DNA from: JAICJR01 sp036494715
GTDB lineage: Bacteria > Actinomycetota > Thermoleophilia > Solirubrobacterales > Thermoleophilaceae
DNA length: 26,539 bases
Reading direction: 5' to 3'
NCBI GenBank assembly: GCA_036494715.1
Contig: DASXNY010000106.1
Location: forward strand, 1-26,539
In this document: piece after piece, positions 19,366-26,539 of the stretch
How positions within the stretch are numbered: the stretch's first letter is position 1
Layout of the letters: each line of letters starts with the position of its first letter
The notes under the pieces: model-generated
What the model was told of the DNA's origin: nothing
Database searches by the model: none
Seen by the model: the letters and a program-made list of their open reading frames with translations, nothing else
Program-made: the position numbers and the translations under genes

Positions 19366-20351
19366 CCGCCGATGGCGCTCATCGTGCGCGCCGGCTGCCT
19401 GAAGCCGCGCTCGCCGACGTGGTGCTTGAGCTCCTTGCGCCAGACGGCGTCGCGAATGATCTGCTCGAGCTCCGCGTCGGAGGCGCCCTCGCGCAGCGGC
19501 TCACGCAGGTCGGTCTCATTCATCGAGAAGAGGCAGGTGCGCAGCTTGCCCTCGGCCGTGATGCGCACGCGGTTGCAGTCGGAGCAGAACGGCTCGGACA
19601 CCGGGTTGATGAACCCGATCTCGCCCTTGCCGTCGGCGAAGCGGAAGACGCGCGCCGTGGCGGACGGCTCGCGCTGCAGCTCCTCGAGCGGGAAGACGGC
19701 GTGGATGATCTGGCGCAGCTCCTCGCCGGTGAGCACAGCGTCGGGCGTCCACGAGTGGTCGGCGTCGAGCGGCATGAACTCGATGAAGCGCACCTGGAAC
19801 GCGGTCGAGCGCGCGAACTCCGCGAACGGGATCGCCTCGACCTCGGTGAAGCCGCGCATCGCAACCGCGTTGACCTTGATCGGATGCACCTCGGGGTGCT
19901 CCGCCAGCGCGTCGAGGCCGCGCAAGACCTGCGGCAGCGAGTCGCGCCGCGTGATCTGGAAGAAGCGGTCACGCGCCAGCGAGTCGATCGACACGTTTAC
20001 GCGGTTGATGCCGGCGTCGACGAGGGCCGCCGCGTCGCGCTCGAGCAGGTAGCCGTTGGTGGTCAGCGACAGGTCCTTGAGCCCCTCGATCGGCGAGAGC
20101 ATCGAGACGAGCCGCGGGAACTCACGCCGCACGAGCGGCTCGCCGCCGGTGAGGCGCACGTCCTCGATGCCCATCGCCACCATCAGCTCGACGATGCGCT
20201 GGATCTCCTCGAAGCTGAGGACGGCGGAGCGCTCGAGCCAGGGCAGCCCGTCCGCGGGCATGCAGTATTGGCAGCGGAAGTTGCAGCGGTCGGTGACCGA
20301 GACCCGGAGGTCGGCGATGCGCCGGCCGTGGCCGTCGACGAGCGGCTCCAT
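19362..20351 (-). CDS. moaA: GTP 3',8-cyclase MoaA
   Basis: 329 residues, the normal length. This radical-SAM enzyme, with MoaC, converts GTP to cyclic pyranopterin monophosphate in molybdenum cofactor synthesis. The SAM cluster motif is CNFRCQYC (C23, C27, C30) after ADLRVSVTDR, followed by the GGEPLVR motif. The second 4Fe-4S cluster, which binds substrate, is CSDCNRVRITAEGKLRTC. The C-terminus ends in the conserved Gly-Gly (SAIGG), needed for activity in characterised homologues. ATG 20351 is preceded by a leaderless-type TAACCT. No moaC, moeA or molybdoenzyme gene is in the window. Confidence 0.95.
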   Translation of the reverse strand: MEPLVDGHGRRIADLRVSVTDRCNFRCQYCMPADGLPWLERSAVLSFEEIQRIVELMVAMGIEDVRLTGGEPLVRREFPRLVSMLSPIEGLKDLSLTTNGYLLERDAAALVDAGINRVNVSIDSLARDRFFQITRRDSLPQVLRGLDALAEHPEVHPIKVNAVAMRGFTEVEAIPFAEFARSTAFQVRFIEFMPLDADHSWTPDAVLTGEELRQIIHAVFPLEELQREPSATARVFRFADGKGEIGFINPVSEPFCSDCNRVRITAEGKLRTCLFSMNETDLREPLREGASDAELEQIIRDAVWRKELKHHVGERGFRQPARTMSAIGG

Positions 20352-20357
20352 TACCTC

Positions 20358-20363
20358 AGGTTA
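20358..20363 (-). promoter_or_regulatory. -10 element (TAACCT) of moaA, leaderless
   Basis: TAACCT on the minus strand ends six bases before ATG 20351. The 53-base spacer must also hold the promoter of the divergent 3-hydroxybutyryl-CoA dehydrogenase gene. Confidence 0.5.
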
Positions 20364-20404
20364 GCTCCCCGGCACAATGCAGCGACAACCAGGAAGGAGC
20401 GTGC

Positions 20405-21253
20405 ATGCGAGTAAGCGTGGTCGGCGGCGGGTTGATGGGCTCTGGAATCGCGGAGGTGTGCGCACGGGCGGGACTCGACGTCACTGTGATCGAGTCAGAT
20501 GACGAACGCGCGAGCGCGGCGGGCGAGCGGATCGGACGCTCGCTCGAGCGCGGCCGCCGCGCAGGCAAGATCGACGACGCCGGGCTGCAGGCCGCCTCGG
20601 CACGGCTCGCCTACAGCGCCAGCCTCGACGACGCCGCCGGCTCGGACGTGGCCATCGAGGCGATCGTCGAGTCGGAGCCCGCCAAGCGCGAGGTCTTTCG
20701 CGAGCTCGACCGCGTGCTGCCCGACGCGCAGTTCCTCGCCAGCAACACTTCGTCGGTGCCGATCATGAAGCTCGCGGCCGAGACCTCGCGCCCCGAGCGC
20801 GTGCTCGGGCTCCACTTCTTCAACCCGGTGCCCGTGCTCAAGCTGGTCGAGCTCGTGCGCTCGATCATGACCTCGGATGAGACGATCGAGCGCGCCCGCG
20901 CCTTCGCCGAGCAGACGCTCGACAAGACCTGCATCGACTCGCAGGACCGCGCCGGCTTCGTGGTCAACGCGCTGCTGATCCCGTACCTCTTGAGCGGCAT
21001 CCGCATGTACGAGTCCGGCTTCGCATCCAAGGAGGACATCGACAACGGGATGGTGCTCGGCTGCGCACACCCGATGGGCCCGCTCGCGCTCAGCGACCTG
21101 ATCGGGCTCGACACGCTGCAGGCGGTGGCGGAGTCGCTCTACGAGGAGTTCCGCGATCCGGCCGCCGTCGCGCCGGCGCTGCTCAACCGCATGGTCGAGG
21201 CGGGCCTGCTCGGCCGCAAGTCCGGCCGCGGCTTCTATGACTACACCCACTAG
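20405..21253 (+). CDS. 3-hydroxybutyryl-CoA dehydrogenase
   Basis: 282 residues, the single-function length of the Hbd family. It interconverts 3-hydroxybutyryl-CoA and acetoacetyl-CoA with NAD(P) in fatty-acid, butyrate or polyhydroxybutyrate-related pathways. The dinucleotide motif is VVGGGLMGSGIAEV (7-14 as GGGLMGSG). The active site shows SNTSSVPI (S116), LGLHFFNPVPVLKLVELV (H137, E149) and GFVVNALLIPYL (N188). It ends HPMGPLALSDLIGLD and GLLGRKSGRGFYDY, all conserved in the family. AAGGAG (20394-20399) lies five bases before the ATG, a strong ribosome binding site. No thiolase or crotonase gene adjoins, so the pathway cannot be read from context. FadB2/Hbd-type names are possible. Confidence 0.9.
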   Translation: MRVSVVGGGLMGSGIAEVCARAGLDVTVIESDDERASAAGERIGRSLERGRRAGKIDDAGLQAASARLAYSASLDDAAGSDVAIEAIVESEPAKREVFRELDRVLPDAQFLASNTSSVPIMKLAAETSRPERVLGLHFFNPVPVLKLVELVRSIMTSDETIERARAFAEQTLDKTCIDSQDRAGFVVNALLIPYLLSGIRMYESGFASKEDIDNGMVLGCAHPMGPLALSDLIGLDTLQAVAESLYEEFRDPAAVAPALLNRMVEAGLLGRKSGRGFYDYTH

Positions 21254-21256
21254 GGC

Positions 21257-21291
21257 GCCACGGCAGCATCTGTCCGCCGGTTGTCCGTGGC
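21257..21291. terminator. Candidate hairpin between convergent 3-hydroxybutyryl-CoA dehydrogenase and citrate synthase genes
   Basis: GCCACGG (21257-21263) pairs with CCGTGGC (21285-21291) around a 21-base loop in the 72-base spacer between two convergent stops. There is no T-run on either strand, so it is only a weak candidate for a bidirectional terminator. Confidence 0.3.
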
Positions 21292-21325
21292 CTTCGTGAC
21301 CGTTCGCGGTCTACATCGCGCTCAG

Positions 21326-22660
<1,335 letters not shown>

Positions 22661-22734
22661 GGCGTCTCCTCAATCCGGTCTCGCTTAGAGATCAGATTGT
22701 TGCGAATACGCGTAAGAAAGTTCGAACTAGGACG

Positions 22735-22986
22735 CTAGGCGTTCTTGTGCCCGGCGACGGGCGTGCCCTTGGGCGGCCCGTGGCGCTCGCCGGACTTGTA
22801 CTTCGCGCCTATCGCGGCACCGACGATCCCGGCGAGGAAGAGGACTACCGAGAGCGCCATCAGCAGCGGCATGGCGCGGCCGGGGAAGCGGCTGTGCATC
22901 AGCCCGAACAGCGAGATCACCAGCGCGAAGATCACTCCCAGCGCGCCGGTGACGAAGAAGTAGTCGAAGGCCCCGGTGACGATCAC
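22735..22986 (-). CDS. Small membrane protein (83 residues)
   Basis: Unknown family. Starting at GTG 22986 the protein reads MIVTGAFDYFFVTGALGVIF, followed by two hydrophobic helices (about residues 10-30 and 39-61), a short loop HSRFPGRAMP between them and a basic/polar tail KYKSGERHGPPKGTP. Longer starts (to 23163) would add about 59 residues of Arg/Ala/Thr-rich sequence antisense in character, so I reject them. TAACCT lies ten bases upstream as the -10. It sits 25 bases after the next small membrane protein on the same strand and 74 bases before gltA. Confidence 0.62.
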   Translation of the reverse strand: MIVTGAFDYFFVTGALGVIFALVISLFGLMHSRFPGRAMPLLMALSVVLFLAGIVGAAIGAKYKSGERHGPPKGTPVAGHKNA

Positions 22987-22996
22987 GACGCGGGGC

Positions 22997-23002
22997 AGGT
23001 TA
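22997..23002 (-). promoter_or_regulatory. -10 element (TAACCT) of the 83-residue membrane protein
   Basis: TAACCT (minus strand), the same hexamer as before moaA, ends ten bases ahead of GTG 22986. It supports the short start. Confidence 0.4.
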
Positions 23003-23011
23003 CCGGAGCGC

Positions 23012-23281
23012 TCAGTCGTGCGACGGCGACAGGCGTCGGCCACGCGCGCGCATGCGCTGGGGCGAGTGGGGCGGGGGGCCGGCGTGCGGGCCGCGGCGCG
23101 GCGGGCGCGGACGCGGGCGGTGCGAGGGATGGTGCGGGTGGCGGTCGTTGCCGCCGCGGTCATCCGGGTGCGTGGGCTCGGGCTCCTGCCGAGCCGCCCA
23201 CCACACGAGATAGAGCAGCGCCCCGATCGGAATCTTCAGGACGAGCATCATCCATATGAACAGCCACGCTCCCCCGGACAC
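23012..23281 (-). CDS. Small membrane-anchored protein with basic Pro/Arg/His-rich tail
   Basis: 89 residues. One N-terminal hydrophobic helix (AWLFIWMMLVLKIPIGALLYLVWWA, about 5-29) is followed by RQEPEPTHPDD and a long low-complexity tail of Pro, Arg, His and Gly. The helix with MLVLKIP and WW, then an acidic-proline stretch, looks like a small conserved actinobacterial membrane protein, but no function is known to me. GTG 23281 is supported by TACGAT ending six bases upstream. The tail's strong GC bias (cgcgggcgg type runs) makes the exact 3' part less certain. Confidence 0.6.
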   Translation of the reverse strand: MSGGAWLFIWMMLVLKIPIGALLYLVWWAARQEPEPTHPDDRGGNDRHPHHPSHRPRPRPPRRGPHAGPPPHSPQRMRARGRRLSPSHD

Positions 23282-23287
23282 ACCAGC

Positions 23288-23293
23288 ATCGTA
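23288..23293 (-). promoter_or_regulatory. -10 element (TACGAT) of the 89-residue protein, leaderless
   Basis: TACGAT on the minus strand ends six bases before GTG 23281. The same hexamer precedes the SDR gene at 2719. Confidence 0.5.
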
Positions 23294-23317
23294 CCCGTCG
23301 TTGCAAGCGGGGAACGA

Positions 23318-24247
23318 CTAACCCGCGGGTATTCCTTCGATCGCGGTGATGCGGCGGAACTGGTCGTAGCGCTCGTCGATCTCCTCGCGTGTCAGGCGGC
23401 TGACGCGCTCGGTGCCGAACTCCTGTACGCAGAAGGATCCGAGAACGGAGCCGTAGGTCATCGCGCGGCGTAGCTCGGCCTCGTCCTCGGCCGCGCCGGC
23501 GCCCTGGGCGGCCAGGTAGCCGAGGAAGCCGCCGGCGAAGGAGTCGCCCGCACCGGTGGGGTCGACCACGTCCTCGAGCGGGAAGGCGGGCAGCGCGAAG
23601 AAGCTGTCGCCGCTGAACAGCGCGGCGCCGTACTCGCCCTGCTTGGCGACGACCGTCTGCGGTCCCATCTCCATCACGGCGCGCGCGCCGCGCACCAGGT
23701 TGGGCTGCTTGGTCAGCTGGCGGATCTCGGCGTCGTTCATGAACAGCAGATCCACCTCGCCGATCGCCTGTACGAGCGAGTCGCGCGCCGTGTCGATCCA
23801 GAGGTTCATCGAGTCGAGTCCCGCGAGGCGGGCGCCGTCGCAGAGCCCGCGCACCGTGCGCTGCAGGTCGGGCTGGATGTTGGCGAGGAAGAGCGTCTCC
23901 GCCGAGCGCGCCGCATCCGACAGCTTGGGCTCGAAGTCCCCGAACACGCCGAGCTCGGTGGCGAGCGTCTCGCGGTCGTTCAGGTCCCAGCCGTACTCAC
24001 CCTTCCAGAAGAAGGTCTCGCCGCCGGGCACGCGCTCGACGTCGTCTGTGTTGACGCCGCGCGAGTGCAGCACCTCGTACTCGGCGTCGCCGAAGTCGTC
24101 GCCCACCGGCCCCACCACGCGCACGTCGGTGAAGAAGCTGGCGGCCAGCGAGAAGTGGACGGCGGAGCCGCCGAGCATCTTCTCCCGCGCGCCGAAAGGC
24201 GTCTTGACCGCGTCGAACGCGATCGATCCCACAACCACGAGGCTCAT
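23318..24247 (-). CDS. PfkB-family carbohydrate/nucleoside kinase
   Basis: 309 residues. A ribokinase-fold kinase that uses ATP to phosphorylate a sugar or nucleoside. Motif 1 is VVGSIAFDAV with MLGGSAVHFSLAASFF (GG hinge, 26-27). Motif 2, the anion hole and catalytic base, is VDPTGAGDSFAGGFLG (D229 to G243, catalytic D235). Downstream are ATP-site residues SVLGSFCVQEFG. The substrate cannot be deduced; the GGSAVHF substrate-lid region resembles adenosine-kinase- and ribokinase-like members equally. It starts 24 bases after the stop of the GcvT-like gene on the same strand, suggesting shared transcription. TAGTCT ends ten bases before ATG 24247. Confidence 0.88.
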   Translation of the reverse strand: MSLVVVGSIAFDAVKTPFGAREKMLGGSAVHFSLAASFFTDVRVVGPVGDDFGDAEYEVLHSRGVNTDDVERVPGGETFFWKGEYGWDLNDRETLATELGVFGDFEPKLSDAARSAETLFLANIQPDLQRTVRGLCDGARLAGLDSMNLWIDTARDSLVQAIGEVDLLFMNDAEIRQLTKQPNLVRGARAVMEMGPQTVVAKQGEYGAALFSGDSFFALPAFPLEDVVDPTGAGDSFAGGFLGYLAAQGAGAAEDEAELRRAMTYGSVLGSFCVQEFGTERVSRLTREEIDERYDQFRRITAIEGIPAG

Positions 24248-24271
24248 GCGGCGGGAGAGACTAGCGGGACG

Positions 24272-26539
24272 CTACGCGGGCGTGAGCGCGCCCCGCACCC
24301 GCTCGCCGGCGGGGTCGAAGAGCGGCTCGCGCGCCACTTCGGCGTCAATCCAGTCGCCGAACACCTCCACCTGTACGGCGGTGCCGGGCTCGGCCAGCTC
24401 GGCGGGGAGGTAGGCGTACGCGATCGAGCGCTCGACGGTGTAGCCGTAGCCGCCGCTCGTCACGCGGCCCGCGATGTCCCCGTTCGCGCGTACCGGCTCG
24501 TTGCCCAGCGTGACCGAGCGGGGGTCGGCGAGCAGCAGGCAGCAGAGGCGGCGCTCCGGCTCCGGGTCGAGCCGCTCGCGCCCGATGAAGTCGTGCTCCT
24601 TCACGCAGAAACCGAGGCCGCCTTGGTATGGCGTCTCGTCGGGCGTGATGTCTGCGCCCCACACCCGGTAGCCCTTCTCGAGGCGCATCGAGTCGATCGC
24701 GCGGTAGCCGCCCGCCACTAGGTCGAACGGCCTGCCCGCCTCCCACAGCGCTGCCCAGAGCCCGGCGCCGTACTCGGTCGGGCAGTAGAGCTCCCAGCCG
24801 AGCTCGCCCACGAAGGTCACGCGCAGCGCGCGCACCGGCACGCCGGCCACCGTGAGCTCGCGGATCGACATATAGGGGAAGGCCTCGTTCGAGAGGTCGT
24901 GCGGTGTGAGCGGCTCGAGGATGTCGCGGGCGCGCGGGCCCCAGAGGCCGTAGCAGGACCACTGCGAGGTCACGTCGCGGGCGGTCACGCTGCCGTCCCC
25001 CGGCAGGTGGCGCCTGATCCACGAGAGGTCGTGGTTGCCGAACGCGGTGCCCGTGACGATCGAGAACAGTTCCTCCTCCACGCGCGCGACCGTGAAGTCG
25101 CACTCGATGCCGCCGCGGTGGTTGAGCATCTGCGTGTAGGTGATGCGGCCGACGCCGCGGGTGACGTCGTTGTCACAGAGCCGGCGCAAGAGCTCCGCCG
25201 CGCCCGGCCCCGCCAGCTCGATCTTCGAGAACGACGACTCGTCGAACAGGCCCGCCGTCTCGCGCGTGGCGTGGTGCTCCGCGCCGATCGCGGGCGACCA
25301 GTACTCGCCCGCCCAGCCGCGCGGGCGGAGCGACTCGTCGCCGCGCGCGGCGTTCGGCTCGTACCAGTTCACGCGCTCCCAGCCGGACTTCTCCCCGAAC
25401 GACGCGCCGTGCTCGCGGTGCCAGGCGTAGGCGGCCGGCGTGCGCAGCGGCCGGCCCGCCTCGCGCTCCTGGCCGGGATAGCGGATGTCGTAGTAGGTCT
25501 CGTAGACCTCGCGCGTGCGCGCGAGGGTGTGGGCGGGCGAGCGGTACTGGCGGCCGAAGCGGCGGATGTCCATGTGCCAGAGATCGATCTGCGGCTCGCC
25601 GTCCACGATCCACTCGGCCACGACCTTGCCGATGCCCCCTGCGCCCGCCAGGCCGTGCGCGCAGAAGCCGGCTGCCACGAACAGGCCGCGCACCTCAGTC
25701 TCGCCGAGGCAGAACTCGCCGTCGGGCGTGAACGCCTCGGGGCCGTTGATCAGCCTCGTCACCTTCACGTCGGCCATCGCCGGCACGCGGACCTTGGAGT
25801 TCTCGACGATCTCCTCGAAGCGGTCCCAGTCCTCCTCGAGCAGGCGGCCGTTGAAGTCCCGCGGGATCGCGTCGAAGCCGGCGCCGCCATGCGTGAGCGA
25901 CCAGGGCGCGCAGTGGCGCTCGTAGCCGCCCATCACAAGGCCGGCGCCGTCCTCGCGGAAGTAGATGAGGTTGTCCGGGTCGCGCAGGGTGGGGAGGTGC
26001 TCGCCGGGCGAGCGGCCCGGCAGCGGCTGGGTGACCATGTACTCGTGCGCCATCGGCACGATCGGCACGCGCACGCCCGCCATCCGCCCGATCTCCGCCG
26101 CGAACATGCCGCCGGCGTTCACCACGAGGTCCGTGCGAATGTCGCCGCGCTCGGTGTTAACGCCGGTCACCCGCCCGCCCTCCACGTCGATGCCGGTCAC
26201 TCGCGTGTTCGTGAAGATCTGCACGCCGCCGCGCCGGGCGCCGTCCGCCAGTGCGTAGGTGAGCTGCGAGGGGTCGAGGTAGCCGTCCGTGGGCAGGTGC
26301 ACCGCGCCGAGCACGCCGTCGGCCGACATCAGCGGGAACAGCTCGCGCGCCTCCTCGGCGGAGATCAGCTCGAGCGGCAGCCCGAAGGTCTTCGCCCAGC
26401 CGGCCTGGCGGCGCAGCTCCTCCATCCGCTCGGGCGAGGAGGCGAGCCGCAGCGAGCCCACCTCGCTCCAGCCGGGATCGAACTCGGACTCCTCGCGCAG
26501 CCGCCGGTAGAGCTCGACGCTGTACATCATCATCTTGGT
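24272..26539 (-). CDS. Dimethylglycine/sarcosine dehydrogenase-like FAD protein with GcvT domain (5' end beyond window)
   Basis: About 755 visible residues; the frame is open to the right edge, so the N-terminus with the FAD GxGxxG motif is missing. The rest of the DAO-type FAD domain is present (LYRRLREESEFDPGWSEVGSLRL, DLVVNAGGMFAAEIGRMAG, then FVAAGFCAHGLAGAGGIGKVVAEW). A central domain follows (QYRSPAHTLARTREVYETYYDIRYP and GWERVNWYEPN). The C-terminal GcvT domain is the tetrahydrofolate-binding aminomethyltransferase fold (ETAGLFDESSFSKIELAGPGAAELL, GIECDFTVAR, VTFVGELGWELY, YRAIDSMRLEKGYRVWGADI). Such enzymes oxidatively demethylate N-methylated amino acids and pass formaldehyde to tetrahydrofolate. 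Dimethylglycine, sarcosine or 4-methylaminobutanoate are possible substrates. It precedes the PfkB kinase gene. Confidence 0.9.
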   Translation of the reverse strand, partial: TKMMMYSVELYRRLREESEFDPGWSEVGSLRLASSPERMEELRRQAGWAKTFGLPLELISAEEARELFPLMSADGVLGAVHLPTDGYLDPSQLTYALADGARRGGVQIFTNTRVTGIDVEGGRVTGVNTERGDIRTDLVVNAGGMFAAEIGRMAGVRVPIVPMAHEYMVTQPLPGRSPGEHLPTLRDPDNLIYFREDGAGLVMGGYERHCAPWSLTHGGAGFDAIPRDFNGRLLEEDWDRFEEIVENSKVRVPAMADVKVTRLINGPEAFTPDGEFCLGETEVRGLFVAAGFCAHGLAGAGGIGKVVAEWIVDGEPQIDLWHMDIRRFGRQYRSPAHTLARTREVYETYYDIRYPGQEREAGRPLRTPAAYAWHREHGASFGEKSGWERVNWYEPNAARGDESLRPRGWAGEYWSPAIGAEHHATRETAGLFDESSFSKIELAGPGAAELLRRLCDNDVTRGVGRITYTQMLNHRGGIECDFTVARVEEELFSIVTGTAFGNHDLSWIRRHLPGDGSVTARDVTSQWSCYGLWGPRARDILEPLTPHDLSNEAFPYMSIRELTVAGVPVRALRVTFVGELGWELYCPTEYGAGLWAALWEAGRPFDLVAGGYRAIDSMRLEKGYRVWGADITPDETPYQGGLGFCVKEHDFIGRERLDPEPERRLCCLLLADPRSVTLGNEPVRANGDIAGRVTSGGYGYTVERSIAYAYLPAELAEPGTAVQVEVFGDWIDAEVAREPLFDPAGERVRGALTPA

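Noticed and set aside
22987..23163. Longer start for the 83-residue membrane protein
   Set aside because: The extra Arg/Ala/Thr-rich residues overlap the 89-residue gene in another frame. A TANNNT box supports GTG 22986.

Overview
The window looks like chromosome from a high-GC actinobacterium of the class Thermoleophilia, probably the Solirubrobacterales. The signs are uniformly GC-rich codon third positions, an F420-type PPOX enzyme, an actinobacterial OdhA-type 2-oxoglutarate dehydrogenase, a giant BTAD/AAA/TPR regulator, a small secreted beta-rich protein of a type I associate with Solirubrobacter relatives, and many genes that appear to be transcribed without a leader. The taxonomic placement is an inference from gene content.

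Layout. Positions 1-491 are different in character: AT-richer, with almost no coding sequence. They end abruptly at the 3' half of a tRNA-Asp(GTC) gene (492-538), followed by the tRNA's own terminator-like hairpin. This is the usual signature of one end (att site) of an integrated element whose body would lie left of the window. From 659 onward the DNA is ordinary, tightly packed chromosome: nitroreductase (+) converging on a PPOX/F420 enzyme (-), a membrane diguanylate cyclase (+), an SDR (+), and a 1407-residue gene (-) that fuses a complete E2 (two lipoyl domains, peripheral-subunit-binding domain, acyltransferase) to E1 of 2-oxoglutarate dehydrogenase. Divergent from it is a secreted protein whose signal peptide is split by an apparent frameshift. 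Next comes a translationally coupled pair, an alkyl-DHAP-synthase-like FAD enzyme and a metallo-beta-lactamase-fold hydrolase.

From about 11.1 to 18.2 kb everything is on the minus strand: a decayed LLM-type flavin oxidoreductase, metF, and an operon of a large SARP-like regulator, an SRPBCC protein and an unknown 98-residue protein, then GNAT, a half-length VOC protein, and an FHA-domain membrane protein. A SnoaL-like gene preceded by three 11-bp-phased TTGACG repeats follows. After it come a small membrane protein, moaA coupled to an unknown gene, 3-hydroxybutyryl-CoA dehydrogenase, citrate synthase, two tiny membrane proteins, a PfkB-family kinase and the C-terminal part of a dimethylglycine/sarcosine-dehydrogenase-like protein that runs off the right edge.

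Much of the recognisable content is central metabolism: citrate synthase and 2-oxoglutarate dehydrogenase (TCA cycle), metF and the GcvT-like enzyme (one-carbon metabolism), and MoaA (molybdenum cofactor). No CRISPR array, IS element, phage module or defence cassette is visible. The most unusual features are the truncated tRNA junction, the short heptanucleotide tandem repeats embedded in coding sequence (two linkers of the fused dehydrogenase and a loop of the FAD enzyme), the complete E2-E1 fusion, and the recurrent TANNNT-N6-10-start promoter geometry.
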